NCBI GenBank assembly: GCA_902781515.1
Contig: CACZJU010000005.1
Span: 92,911-144,958 of the forward strand
Direction of reading: 5' to 3'
Origin: an uncultured Bacteroidales bacterium
GTDB taxonomy: Bacteria; Bacteroidota; Bacteroidia; Bacteroidales; Bacteroidaceae
DNA: 52,048 bases
Shown: positions 1-8,246 of the stretch, piece by piece
Layout: each line of letters opens with the position of its first letter
How positions within the stretch are numbered: position 1 is the stretch's first letter
Position numbers and translations under genes: made by a program
Notes under the pieces: model-generated
Seen by the model: only the letters and a program-made list of their open reading frames with translations
The model's database searches: none
Told to the model about the DNA's origin: nothing

Positions 1-159
1 TTTGGTGTGGACAAGCTCCTCGATGCTATGGAGCATCCCGAGAAGCCCGAATATGCCAACTTCACCATCCGTGTCAGCGGATATGCCGTTAAGTTCATCG
101 ACCTGACACGTGAACAGCAGGAGGACGTTATCGCCCGTTCCGCTCATGAACGCATGTAA
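1..159 (+). CDS. pflB: Formate C-acetyltransferase (pyruvate formate-lyase), C-terminal end, partial
   Basis: The reading frame is open from base 1 to a TAA at 157-159 and encodes the last 52 residues. It contains RVSGYAVKF, the conserved glycine-radical loop whose Gly (codon 79-81) carries the catalytic radical that cleaves pyruvate with CoA into formate and acetyl-CoA. The ending [16 protein letters not shown] is typical of the family C-terminus. The 5' part lies outside the window. The next gene is its activase and overlaps it by 14 bases, which supports both calls. Confidence 0.93.
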   Translation, partial: FGVDKLLDAMEHPEKPEYANFTIRVSGYAVKFIDLTREQQEDVIARSAHERM

Positions 160-883
160 TCCGACAACACCCCTCCAGGGGTTTGTACACTCATTCGAAT
201 CCTTCGGCTCGGTTGACGGGCCGGGGATTCGATTTATTGTTTTCCTTAAAGGCTGTGCAATGCGTTGTGCCTATTGCCACAATCCAGACACATGGAGTAG
301 GGAAGGGGCAGAACGCTGGACTGCAGACGACATCTTGAACCGTGCCGAACGCTTCCGCGAGTATTGGGGCTCCGAAGGAGGAATCACCGTCAGTGGTGGC
401 GAACCCCTGCTGCAAGCGGAGTTTGTGACCGAGCTCTTTGAGAAAGCTCACCAGCGAGGCATCACTACTTGCATCGATACCAGTGCCCAGCCTTATAAAC
501 CGGTCGAAATTTTCGACCACCTCTTCCAACAGTGCGATACAGTGCTGCTGGACATCAAGCACATCGACGATGAAGCACACAGGAAGTTGACGGGACATTC
601 CAACCAAAACATCCTTGCTTGTGCCCGTAGGCTCAGCGAGCTTGGCGTACCCGTATGGATTCGTCATGTCCTCGTTCCAGGCATCACTGATGATGACGGA
701 GCCTTGCATCGCCTGCGCGAGTTCCTCGACACACTCACCAACGTGCGCCGAATCGACGTATTGCCCTATCATACAATGGGCCGCTTCAAATGGCAACAAC
801 TCAACATTCCCTACACACTCGAAGACACTCCTGTGCCCACTGCTGAGCGCGTAGCTAATGCCCGAAATATCCTTAATGCATAA
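146..883 (+). CDS. pflA: Pyruvate formate-lyase activating enzyme (radical SAM)
   Basis: This radical SAM enzyme installs the glycyl radical on pyruvate formate-lyase. From the ATG at 146 the protein is 245 residues, the usual size. The N-terminus carries the family signature [16 protein letters not shown], followed by the CxxxCxxC cluster motif (C37, C41, C44 in [10 protein letters not shown]) that binds the 4Fe-4S cluster, and the SAM-binding GGE segment in TVSGGEPLL. The frame stays open upstream to 110, but those codons lie inside pflB; the start at 146 places the conserved region near the N-terminus as in homologues and gives a 14-base overlap that suggests translational coupling with pflB. 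Confidence 0.95.
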   Translation: MNACNPTTPLQGFVHSFESFGSVDGPGIRFIVFLKGCAMRCAYCHNPDTWSREGAERWTADDILNRAERFREYWGSEGGITVSGGEPLLQAEFVTELFEKAHQRGITTCIDTSAQPYKPVEIFDHLFQQCDTVLLDIKHIDDEAHRKLTGHSNQNILACARRLSELGVPVWIRHVLVPGITDDDGALHRLREFLDTLTNVRRIDVLPYHTMGRFKWQQLNIPYTLEDTPVPTAERVANARNILNA

Positions 884-917
884 TTAATAATTCATAATTG
901 ACAATTCACAATTGACA
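884..917 (+). repeat. AT-rich short tandem repeat in the pflA-PL11 gap
   Basis: The whole gap between the two genes is made of degenerate copies of AATTGAC / AATTCATAATTG type units. Similar TTGACAATT or TTATCAATT runs occur at 25322-25356, 28110-28138 and 48787-48812, usually touching start or stop codons. No promoter of the TTTG/TAnnTTTG type is visible here. Confidence 0.6.
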
Positions 918-2876
918 ATGAAACGCCTCGTCCTTCTTATCCTTTCTCATTTTCTCATTCTCTCATTTTCTCATTTTCTGTTTGCTCAAGCAAACTACGA
1001 CTTCTCGAAGCTCAAGATGGAGCAGCTCGACAGAGGTGTGGTTGCCGTTCGTGCCTCGCAAGACAGCGTAATGGTTTCGTGGCGATATCTGCGCGAAGAC
1101 CCAATGAACACGGAGTTCGACATCTATCGCAACGGAAAGCTCATCGGACATCGTAATGCCCAAGAGAGCACTTCGTTTATGGATTACAATCCAGCCAACA
1201 AGAAGGCGACCTATGAGGTAAAGGTGACGGGAAGCAAGGATAAGACGAAGAGTTGTTGGACATTGCCTGCCGATGCTCCTGTAGGCTATATCGACATTCC
1301 CTTGCAGAAGCCCACAGGCTACAAGGATGTCAACGGCAAGGATGTGGAATACATTGCCAACGATGCTTCGGCAGCCGACCTCGATGGCGACGGGCAGTTG
1401 GAAATCATCCTGAAGTGGGACCCTTCGAACTCTAAGGACAACTCGCAATCTGGCATCACAAACAATACTTTCATTGATGCCTACAAATTGTCAACTGGTA
1501 AATTGCTTTGGCGTATCGACCTCGGAAGGAACATCCGCAGCGGTGCCCACTATACGCAGTTCATGGTCTATGACTTCGATGGTGACGGACGTGCCGAACT
1601 AATATGTAAGACGGGCGACGGAACCATAGACGGTAAGGGAAAGGTTATCGGCGACCCTAATGCCAATCATGTGCGTCAGCCAGACACCAACGAATATCAG
1701 GCAAACGGCAATCCGGGCGAACAGTTCCGAGGTCCGGGCTGGCCTAACAATATGGACCGCAAGGCAGCACGCGGCGGTTTCATCTATAAAGGTCCTGAAT
1801 ACCTGACAGTATTCGAAGGGGCAACGGGAGCAGAGATACATACTGTCGATTATGTTCCTGAAAGAGGTGAGCTGAGAGGGTGGGGCGACAACTACGCCAA
1901 TCGCAGCGACCGCTTCCTTGCCTGCGTTGCCTATCTCGATGGAGTTCATGCTTCGGCAGTAATGTGTCGCGGTTACTACACACGCACGGTGCTTGCCGCT
2001 TGGGACTTTGACGGTAAGCAGTTGAAGCAGCGCTGGGTATTCGACTCAAATGAACAAGACCGCATGTATGCCGGACAAGGCAATCATAATGTACGAGTCG
2101 GAGATGTTGACGGCGATGGACGCGACGAGATAACCTACGGCTCTATGGCTGTTGACGATGATGGCAAGCCGCTCTATTCCACAGGCTTCGGTCACGGCGA
2201 TGCTATGCATCTGACCAGTTTCTTCCCTCTCGACGACCGCCTGCAGCTTTGGGACTGTCACGAGAACAAACGCGACGGTAGCGATTTCCGTGATGCAGCA
2301 ACAGGCAAGGTACTTTTCCAACTGCCCGACAAGACAGATGTTGGACGTTGTATGGCTGCCGACATCATTGCCGACAACCCAGGACTGGAGATGTGGAGTA
2401 GTCGTAGTGGTGGTATTCGCAATGTGAAGGGTGAAGTTGTGGACAGCCTCGCACGCGTTCCTATTAATTTCGCTGTGTGGTGGGACGGGGACCTTACACG
2501 TGAGATGCTCGACCACGAGACCGTTTCAAAGTTCATACCCTCGCAGCATGCTTGTCGCACTTTGATGCAGATGGAGGGTTGCCAGTTCAACAACGGCACA
2601 AAGTCTAATCCCTGTCTTGCTGCCGACCTCATCGGCGACTGGCGTGAGGAAGTGCTTGTTCGCACTCGCGACAGTCAGCACCTGCGTCTCTATGTTACTC
2701 CCATATCTACTCCCTATCGTTTCCACACTTTCCTGCAAGACCCTGTCTATCGTCATAGCATCACGACTCAGAACGTAGCATACAACCAGCCCACGCAGGT
2801 TGGCTTCTACTTTGGTGCCGAACTCCTCGGCAGCGGCCGCCTCTTCCGCGGCTGGCACTTCATAAATGATAAATGA
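918..2876 (+). CDS. Rhamnogalacturonan lyase, polysaccharide lyase family 11, secreted
   Basis: The product (652 residues from the ATG at 918; an in-frame TTG at 912 is also possible) begins with a signal peptide ending near FLFAQ. The mature part starts LDRGVVAVRASQDSVMVSWRYL, the N-terminal beta domain of PL11 rhamnogalacturonan lyases, followed by repeated calcium-type loops (DLDGDGQLE, DFDGDGRAE, DVDGDGRDE) of the eight-bladed propeller. Length fits the family. Members cleave the rhamnose-galacturonate backbone of pectin by beta-elimination. It stands next to a GH97 glycosidase and an acyltransferase. The signal-peptide codons consist of an 8-bp tandem repeat, described separately. Family call is confident; endo versus exo action cannot be told from sequence. 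Confidence 0.9.
   Translation: MKRLVLLILSHFLILSFSHFLFAQANYDFSKLKMEQLDRGVVAVRASQDSVMVSWRYLREDPMNTEFDIYRNGKLIGHRNAQESTSFMDYNPANKKATYEVKVTGSKDKTKSCWTLPADAPVGYIDIPLQKPTGYKDVNGKDVEYIANDASAADLDGDGQLEIILKWDPSNSKDNSQSGITNNTFIDAYKLSTGKLLWRIDLGRNIRSGAHYTQFMVYDFDGDGRAELICKTGDGTIDGKGKVIGDPNANHVRQPDTNEYQANGNPGEQFRGPGWPNNMDRKAARGGFIYKGPEYLTVFEGATGAEIHTVDYVPERGELRGWGDNYANRSDRFLACVAYLDGVHASAVMCRGYYTRTVLAAWDFDGKQLKQRWVFDSNEQDRMYAGQGNHNVRVGDVDGDGRDEITYGSMAVDDDGKPLYSTGFGHGDAMHLTSFFPLDDRLQLWDCHENKRDGSDFRDAATGKVLFQLPDKTDVGRCMAADIIADNPGLEMWSSRSGGIRNVKGEVVDSLARVPINFAVWWDGDLTREMLDHETVSKFIPSQHACRTLMQMEGCQFNNGTKSNPCLAADLIGDWREEVLVRTRDSQHLRLYVTPISTPYRFHTFLQDPVYRHSITTQNVAYNQPTQVGFYFGAELLGSGRLFRGWHFINDK
942..980 (+). repeat. 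8-bp tandem repeat in the PL11 signal-peptide coding region
   Basis: About five units of TTTTCTCA (units at 942-949, 950-957, 958-965, 966-973 and a decayed 974-980) encode the hydrophobic core of the signal peptide (SHFLILSFSHFLF). Eight is not a multiple of three, so gain or loss of a unit would shift the frame. Confidence 0.8.
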
Positions 2877-2986
2877 TAAATGATAATATTGATGAACCTC
2901 TATTTAAATCACTTAAAAATGATTGTGACGAATTAATAAAGATATTAACAGCAACAATTAAATCCTCTAAAGATAATAACTTATGA
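2873..2986 (+). pseudogene. Possible C-terminal remnant of a four-helix-bundle (23S rRNA intervening-sequence-like) protein
   Basis: The gap between PL11 and GH97 holds an open frame of 37 codons from ATG 2873 to TGA 2984-2986. Its product contains the stretch NDCDELIKILTATIKSSK, which looks like the C-terminal helix of the four-helix-bundle proteins common in Bacteroidetes (about 120 residues when complete). The N-terminal three helices are missing. The fragment begins within an AAATGAT tandem repeat and its TGA overlaps the ATG of the GH97 gene. Similarity was judged by eye; the fragment could also be a small translated leader. Confidence 0.4.
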
Positions 2987-4980
2987 ATGCAAACTATCCA
3001 ACCAACAGCCGCAAGGTCTTATTTATTATTTATTATTTATTATTTATTATTTCTGCGCAAACAGTTGCGCAGACTCGAATCGTGTCGCCAGACGGACTGA
3101 CGTATGCCGACGTGCGGATGGACGATGGTAAGTTGTCGTATTCGGCTGGTTATCGCAAGGTGGTGAAGAAAGACACAGTGGATGTTCGTATGATTGAGGA
3201 TTCTCCTCTGGGCCTCTACACCAACGTGGCAGACTTCTCACGCCATCTGACACTAAAAGGCACTGAAGCGAAGCGCATTCATAATGACTACAGGTTGTGG
3301 CAGTCGAAGCAGAGCCATGTGGTGAACGACTACGAGCAGCGCCGCTTCACGCTCACTACTCCACAGGGAAAGACCTTCGTTGTCGATTTTCGTGTTGGTA
3401 ATAACAACATAGCCTATCGTTACGACATTCCCATTCAGGGCGAGACAATGGCAATTGTGGTTACTGGCGAGGCTTCGGGCTTCCGTATGCCCAAAGGCAC
3501 TACTACATTCCTCTGTCCGCAATGCAACTCAATGTCGGGCTGGAAGCGCACAAAACCTTCTTACGAAGAGGAATATACTCCCGATGCTCCAATGGGAACA
3601 CCCTCGCGCTATCGTCAGGGCTACACCTTCCCCTGCCTCTTCCACGAGGGCGACAAGGGTTGGGCACTCATCAGTGAGACAGGTCTCGACAGTCGTTATT
3701 GTGGTTCTCACCTGAGCGACTGCAGTGCCGACGGAACATATCGCATAGCCTTCCCTATGGAGGGTGAGAACAACGGCATCGGCTCCACAAGCGCACAGTT
3801 CGGACTACCCGGCTCCACACCTTGGCGCACCATCACTTTTGGTTCTACCCTGAAGCCCATCGTAGAAACCACGCTTCCTTGGGACGTAGTGGAACAACTC
3901 TACGAGCCCAGTTTCAAGTACAAGGGAGGCCGTAGTTCATGGTCGTGGATTATCTGGCAGGACGCCAGCATCAACTACAACGATCAGGTTTCGTTCATCA
4001 ATCTTGCTTCCGACCTCGGTTGGGAGTATTGCCTTATCGATGGCGGTTGGGAGACGAACATCGGTCGTGAGCGTATGGAGAAACTCTTCGACCTCTGCAA
4101 GGAGAAGGGCATAGCACCGTTCGTATGGTACAACTCCAACGGCGGTTGGAACGATGCTCCACAGTGTGCAAGACACCGTATGGACAATCCTGTAGTGCGC
4201 AAGAAAGAGATGCGTTGGTTGCACGAGCACGGAGTTAAAGGCATAAAGGTCGATTTCTTTGCCGGCGACAAGCAGGAGACCATCAAGCTCTACGAGCAGA
4301 TACTCTCCGATGCCAACGACTACGACCTGCAGGTGATTTTCCACGGCTGCACAATACCTCGCGGCTGGGAACGTATGTATCCCAACTATGTCAGCAGCGA
4401 AGCTGTTCTTGCCAGTGAAAACCTCGTCTTCAGTCAGCACTTCGACGATATGGAAGGCTTCAACGCCACACTCCATCCCTTCTGTCGCAATTCTATCGGT
4501 TCTATGGAGTTCGGAGGTACCGTTCTGCAGCAGCGCCTCAATCGTGGCAACAACGGCGGCACAACTCGTCGCGTCAGCGATGTCTTCGAACTGGGAACGG
4601 CAATCGCTTTCCAGTCCAGCGTACAGAACTTTGCTCTCACACCCATGAACCTCGACGAGAAGGTGACACCGAAGTTCGAAATCGACTTCATGCGTCAGGT
4701 GCCAACCCTTTGGGACGAAACATGTTTCATCGATGGCTATCCAGGTAAGTACATTGTCTTGGCTCGTCGTAGCGGCGACCGTTGGTATGTATGTGCCCTC
4801 AATGCTCAGAAACAGACTCTCGACCTCAACCTCACTCTCCCCATGCTTGCCGGAAAGCAGGTAACGTGGTTGAGCGACGGAGCCGATGGCAAGTCACCTT
4901 CTGCCCAGCCTTTCACCCTCGACAAGCGTGGAACCTTCCGCGCCTCCATTCCTGCCGAATGTGGCGTAGTCCTCTATTAA
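2983..4980 (+). CDS. Glycoside hydrolase family 97 enzyme (alpha-galactosidase or alpha-glucosidase), secreted
   Basis: 665 residues. The N-terminus has a signal peptide ending near TVAQ, followed by the GH97 N-terminal beta domain (IVSPDGLTYADVRMDDGKLSYS), the TIM barrel (SSWSWIIWQDASINYNDQ, then HGVKGIKVDFFAGDKQ) and the C-terminal domain (PTLWDETCFIDGYPGKYIV). Asp424 in KVDFF sits where retaining GH97 members have their nucleophile; inverting SusB-type members are described as lacking it and using glutamates instead. On that basis a retaining alpha-galactosidase type is favoured, as an inference. A 7-bp repeat encodes the signal-peptide core. The gene precedes an acyltransferase by 10 bases and follows a pectin lyase, so plant polysaccharide breakdown is likely. 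Confidence 0.9.
   Translation: MNANYPTNSRKVLFIIYYLLFIISAQTVAQTRIVSPDGLTYADVRMDDGKLSYSAGYRKVVKKDTVDVRMIEDSPLGLYTNVADFSRHLTLKGTEAKRIHNDYRLWQSKQSHVVNDYEQRRFTLTTPQGKTFVVDFRVGNNNIAYRYDIPIQGETMAIVVTGEASGFRMPKGTTTFLCPQCNSMSGWKRTKPSYEEEYTPDAPMGTPSRYRQGYTFPCLFHEGDKGWALISETGLDSRYCGSHLSDCSADGTYRIAFPMEGENNGIGSTSAQFGLPGSTPWRTITFGSTLKPIVETTLPWDVVEQLYEPSFKYKGGRSSWSWIIWQDASINYNDQVSFINLASDLGWEYCLIDGGWETNIGRERMEKLFDLCKEKGIAPFVWYNSNGGWNDAPQCARHRMDNPVVRKKEMRWLHEHGVKGIKVDFFAGDKQETIKLYEQILSDANDYDLQVIFHGCTIPRGWERMYPNYVSSEAVLASENLVFSQHFDDMEGFNATLHPFCRNSIGSMEFGGTVLQQRLNRGNNGGTTRRVSDVFELGTAIAFQSSVQNFALTPMNLDEKVTPKFEIDFMRQVPTLWDETCFIDGYPGKYIVLARRSGDRWYVCALNAQKQTLDLNLTLPMLAGKQVTWLSDGADGKSPSAQPFTLDKRGTFRASIPAECGVVLY
3019..3053 (+). 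repeat. 7-bp tandem repeat in the GH97 signal-peptide coding region
   Basis: The unit ATTTATT is repeated head to tail at 3021, 3028, 3035 and 3042, with partial units on each side. It encodes the run IIYYLLFII of the signal peptide. A change of one unit would shift the frame and abolish export or translation. Confidence 0.85.
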
Positions 4981-4990
4981 TATCCATCTT

Positions 4991-5656
4991 ATGCTCAAAA
5001 AACTAAAAAGCATATTCAAGACCAACTGGCTCGCTACCTTCCGTCTCAACCGTAATGCCGGAGGGTGGAAAGCCGTTCTGCGTATGCCCATTAAGGTCTA
5101 TGGTCCTTTGAAGTTGACACTCGCTGGCAAGATAATCCTTCCGCCCGATGCCGAAAGGGGGACTGTCGTCATCAACTCTGTTCATGAGGACTACACAGCC
5201 CTTACTGGCAAGTCGGAATTGAGTATCAGTGGTGTATGCAAGTTCGGCGGCTTTCTTCGCATAGGTGGCGACTCTTGCATCATTGTCGGCAAGGATGCGT
5301 TGCTGGAGATAGGTTCCGATACATATCTGGGACGCGACACACAGATTCATTGCTATAAACACGTTTCTATTGGCAACGGAGTGTTTGCAGGAGAGACATA
5401 CATCAGCGACAGCTCATTCCACCCAATATATAATAAAGGAATAGAAAAAGCGATGGAGGGTGAGGTGCTGATTGGCGACGGAGTCTATATGGGCTTCCGC
5501 ACCACTTTGCTCAAGGGCACAGTCATTCCTCAAGGCTCCGTAGTAGGAAGTGGGGCAGTCTGCACCTCCGACTATAGTCAGCACGGAGCCGCCCAACTCC
5601 TCATCTGCGGCAACCCCGCCGTCGTCACCGCCCACTCCGTCACCGCCCGCTTCTAA
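4991..5656 (+). CDS. Left-handed beta-helix (hexapeptide repeat) acyltransferase
   Basis: 221 residues without signal peptide. From about residue 60 onward the protein shows hexapeptide periodicity (for example GKDALLEIGSDTYLGRDTQIHCYKHVSIGN, split over several turns) and ends with the typical coil IGDGVYMGFRTTLLKGTVIPQGSVVGSGAV followed by GNPAVV. These features are of acetyl-CoA or acyl-carrier-dependent O- or N-acetyltransferases such as galactoside and serine acetyltransferases; the acceptor cannot be told. It lies 10 bases after the GH97 gene, so it is probably co-transcribed with it, but a role in surface-glycan synthesis is equally possible. Confidence 0.8.
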   Translation: MLKKLKSIFKTNWLATFRLNRNAGGWKAVLRMPIKVYGPLKLTLAGKIILPPDAERGTVVINSVHEDYTALTGKSELSISGVCKFGGFLRIGGDSCIIVGKDALLEIGSDTYLGRDTQIHCYKHVSIGNGVFAGETYISDSSFHPIYNKGIEKAMEGEVLIGDGVYMGFRTTLLKGTVIPQGSVVGSGAVCTSDYSQHGAAQLLICGNPAVVTAHSVTARF

Positions 5657-5674
5657 TCTCTAGCCCCCACGTAT

Positions 5675-6423
5675 ATGCACAAGACACAACCTCAACAACA
5701 GTATCTGGACTTTGATGAGTATATCCGTCAAGGAGAACCGGAGAAGAAGGAAAGAGCTGAAGCTTGGCGAGTGGCTATTGGTCTGCAGGCTGTGGATGGG
5801 TTGAAGACCTCAGAGTATCTGCAAGAAACTGCACGCAGGAACATTGAAGGTGAAATCACCATCGATGAAGCACGCGAACTGGTAAAGGAATACTACATCA
5901 AAAAGACGACTCACGATAAGGACGATGAGGACAAGGAAGAGGCAGACCGTGTGTCGAGCAATATTCCTGGTATTTCTGCAATGCTTTGGTACGTGCAAAT
6001 TATCGCAATGTGCGAAAAGGCATCAATGCAGAACCGATATTCCTTATACGCTTCTTCCGCAATCTTTTGTTGGGTGAAACAAATGAGCTAAAGAACAGAT
6101 ACATGATCATCAATCCACCTGAGGAATGGAAAATGCCTGAAAGCTACAGGACAAGTACAGGACAAGCTCAGGACAAGTTATACACAAAAAATCCAAACAT
6201 CGTAAAACTTGTGCAAGTGATTGGTGAGCAGGAGTTGTCAGTTAAAGAGATGATGAGTGGAGTGGAGCTGAAAGGACGTGATAATTTCCTAAATCTTTAT
6301 CTCAATCCAACCATAGATGCTGGTTATGTCCGTCTGCTTTATCCTAAATCACCTCGACATCCCCGCCAAAGGTATCTGCTAACAATGAAGGGACAGATGC
6401 TATATAAAGACCTTGCAAAATAA
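5675..6423 (+). pseudogene. Fic-family AMP transferase gene, broken by an internal deletion (VbhA-like N-terminus retained)
   Basis: The first frame (5675-6091) encodes a VbhA-like antitoxin module, with GLQAVDGLKTSEYLQE and GEITIDEARELVKEYY, then runs out of homology after about VSSNI near 5962. From about 5968 a second frame encodes NALVRANYRNVRKG, then a segment including FFRNLLLGETNELKNRYM and a winged-helix tail ending at 6423, which is how Bacteroidetes Fic proteins end. The Fic core between these parts, including the catalytic HPFxxGNGR motif, is absent and the two pieces are in different frames. The simplest reading is a deletion plus frameshift in an originally autoinhibited Fic protein. 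The N-terminal module may still be translated alone. Confidence is high for the broken state, moderate for the family. Confidence 0.75.
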
Positions 6424-6527
6424 TTGCGAAAAAGTTTGGAAGTTTCATGGAAAATTACTTCTTTTGCAGGCGAAAGTTAGAAAAAGTGAGTAAAATTACA
6501 TAAAAATGAACTTTCGTGTGCAAAAGC

Positions 6528-7850
6528 ATGAGAATAGAAAGAGATATAATCAACCAGTTCAAAGCATGGAAGGAGGCATCCGACAGGAAGCCCATCCTGC
6601 TGAAAGGAGCCCGTCAGATTGGTAAGACGTGGGCGATGGAGACGTTTGGACGTGAGTACTTCAAATATTGTGTCAAGTTCGACTTCGACCGCCAACCTGA
6701 ACTGAAATCGGTATTCAAGATGTCGAAGGACCCGCAGCGACTCATCAAGGAACTGACGCTCTATTGCGAACAGCCTATCATTCCGGGTGAGACGCTGATG
6801 ATTTTCGATGAGATACAAGAGTGCGAGGAGGCGCTTAATTCTCTAAAGTACTTCTGTGACGAAGCCCAGCAGTATCACATCATTGCCGCTGGTTCGCTTC
6901 TGGGCGTGGCTGTCAAGCGGCGTAAGATGACCGTTCCTGTGGGAAAGGTCAGAATCATCAATATGTACCCCGTAACGTTCAAGGAGTTCCTACGGGTCAG
7001 CGATGTTCGCACCTACGAGTATATCGAATCGGTGGACGAAATACACCATCTGCCCGAAATCATCATGAATAAGTTGCGCACTGAGTATCGTCGCTATCAG
7101 GTCTGTGGCGGTATGCCCGAGTCCATCGTGGCGCTGTTGGAAGACAAGGGTATCGGTGAGGTGGAGATGGCTCTGCAAGGCATTCTCGATCTCTATGAGC
7201 TGGACTTCGCCAAGTATGCTGAGCCGCGTGATATTCCGCGTATTCATGCCGTATGGCACTCGCTGCCCGCCCAGTTGTCGAAGGAGAACCGCAAGTTCGT
7301 GTGGAAGGTTATCAAGACAGGCGCCCGTTCCAAGGACTACGAGGATGCCCTGATGTGGCTGGAGGATGCTGGTATGATTCATCGCATCTTCAGTATCAGC
7401 AAGCCCGGCATGCCCCTGTCGGCCTACGAAGAGACGGACGCCTTTAAGGTCTATGCCTGCGACTGTGGTCTGTTGCGTCGTCTGGCTCATCTGCCTGCAA
7501 TTGTTGTCACCGACCCCATTGCCAATTATACGGAGTTCAAGGGCGCGATGGCCGAGAATGCCGTTCTGCAGTCCATCATGCCCTTCATGGACGACCAGAA
7601 ACCCTATTATTGGACTTCGCCAGGCACGGCGGAAGTGGAGTTCATTATCCAGTGGGATGACGAGATTATTCCAGTAGAGGTCAAGGCAGAGGAGAATATC
7701 AGCGGCAATAGCCTTGCCGTCTATACGAAAACATACGAGCCCCGTCACCGCATACGTTTCTCAATGCTAAACCTCCAGTACAACTGCGGCCTGCTTAGCA
7801 GTCCAGTACCATTGGCAGGTTGGCTCGACAAGTGGATGGAGATGATATGA
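6528..7850 (+). CDS. AAA-type ATPase with DUF4143 C-terminal domain
   Basis: About 440 residues from ATG 6528 (GTG at 6516 is an alternative). Walker A is GARQIGKT near residue 28 and Walker B is LMIFDEIQE near residue 93, followed by the sensor-like IIAAGSLLGVAV. The C-terminal part carries the DUF4143 region, including AENAVLQSIMPF and a nuclease-like patch VEFIIQWDDEIIPVEVKAE, which resembles the PD-(D/E)xK core (D/E then ExK). This family is abundant and scattered in Bacteroidetes and archaea, with no established role; it often occurs in accessory regions. A stand-alone gene here, between the Fic remnant and RhuM. Function unknown. Confidence 0.85.
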   Translation: MRIERDIINQFKAWKEASDRKPILLKGARQIGKTWAMETFGREYFKYCVKFDFDRQPELKSVFKMSKDPQRLIKELTLYCEQPIIPGETLMIFDEIQECEEALNSLKYFCDEAQQYHIIAAGSLLGVAVKRRKMTVPVGKVRIINMYPVTFKEFLRVSDVRTYEYIESVDEIHHLPEIIMNKLRTEYRRYQVCGGMPESIVALLEDKGIGEVEMALQGILDLYELDFAKYAEPRDIPRIHAVWHSLPAQLSKENRKFVWKVIKTGARSKDYEDALMWLEDAGMIHRIFSISKPGMPLSAYEETDAFKVYACDCGLLRRLAHLPAIVVTDPIANYTEFKGAMAENAVLQSIMPFMDDQKPYYWTSPGTAEVEFIIQWDDEIIPVEVKAEENISGNSLAVYTKTYEPRHRIRFSMLNLQYNCGLLSSPVPLAGWLDKWMEMI

Positions 7851-7923
7851 TGCATTGAACAAACATAGTACATACTTCCCTTTATAGTTTCGATGCGAAA
7901 CATTATAAAATCCTATATGAATC

Positions 7924-8064
7924 ATGACATATCTCAATCACTTCCACAAAGAAGCATCGGAACGCAAGATACGGAAAATTGCTGAATCGCAGCAATCTCC
8001 GATGAACTCGAGCGACTTTGCTCAGTACATGAAACACAATGTGGAGATAGCCTCGAAGATGTAA
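7924..8064 (+). CDS. Small hypothetical protein, 46 residues
   Basis: An ATG at 7924 opens a 46-codon frame ending TAA 8062-8064, followed 36 bases later by a rho-independent terminator. The product is charged, with HFHKEASERKIRKIAES and a second half SSDFAQYMKHNVEIASKM, predicted helical and without membrane segment or signal peptide. I do not recognise it. The downstream terminator is nearly identical to the one behind the toxin-antitoxin pair at 51.3 kb, so it may be the rest of a small gene module of that kind. No clear promoter is visible. Confidence 0.4.
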   Translation: MTYLNHFHKEASERKIRKIAESQQSPMNSSDFAQYMKHNVEIASKM

Positions 8065-8100
8065 CTGCCTTTGAGGTAGAGATAAAGAGCCATAGGCCAT

Positions 8101-8134
8101 AGCCTTTCCGTCCACAAAGCGGAGAGGCTTTTTC
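8101..8134 (+). terminator. Rho-independent terminator
   Basis: AGCCTTTCCG (8101-8110) pairs with CGGAGAGGCT (8120-8129), with one G-T wobble, and is followed by TTTTTC. Nearly the same hairpin and the following TTTGCGCC occur at 51335-51375. Confidence 0.8.
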
Positions 8135-8246
8135 TTTGCGCCCGAAACATTTTTCCGGTTCCTTTTTCCTATTTAAAAATAAATTCGTAATTTCGTAGCC
8201 AAGTACGTCCAAGTGCGCATGGGTAAAATGAAAATCGAACATAAAT
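8135..8246 (+). promoter_or_regulatory. Leader of rhuM with a weak candidate promoter
   Basis: The stretch starts with CGAAACATTTTTCC, which is also found at 51662-51675 ahead of another promoter. A degenerate -33/-7 pair may be TTTT at 8164-8167 and TAATTTCG at 8188-8195, twenty bases apart. The last base pattern differs from the consensus TAnnTTTG, so this is a weak call. Nothing else is seen in the gap. Confidence 0.3.

Noticed and set aside
7851-7923. Terminator behind the DUF4143 ATPase gene
   Set aside because: Only a 5-bp GTTTC/GAAAC pairing without a T-run is present.
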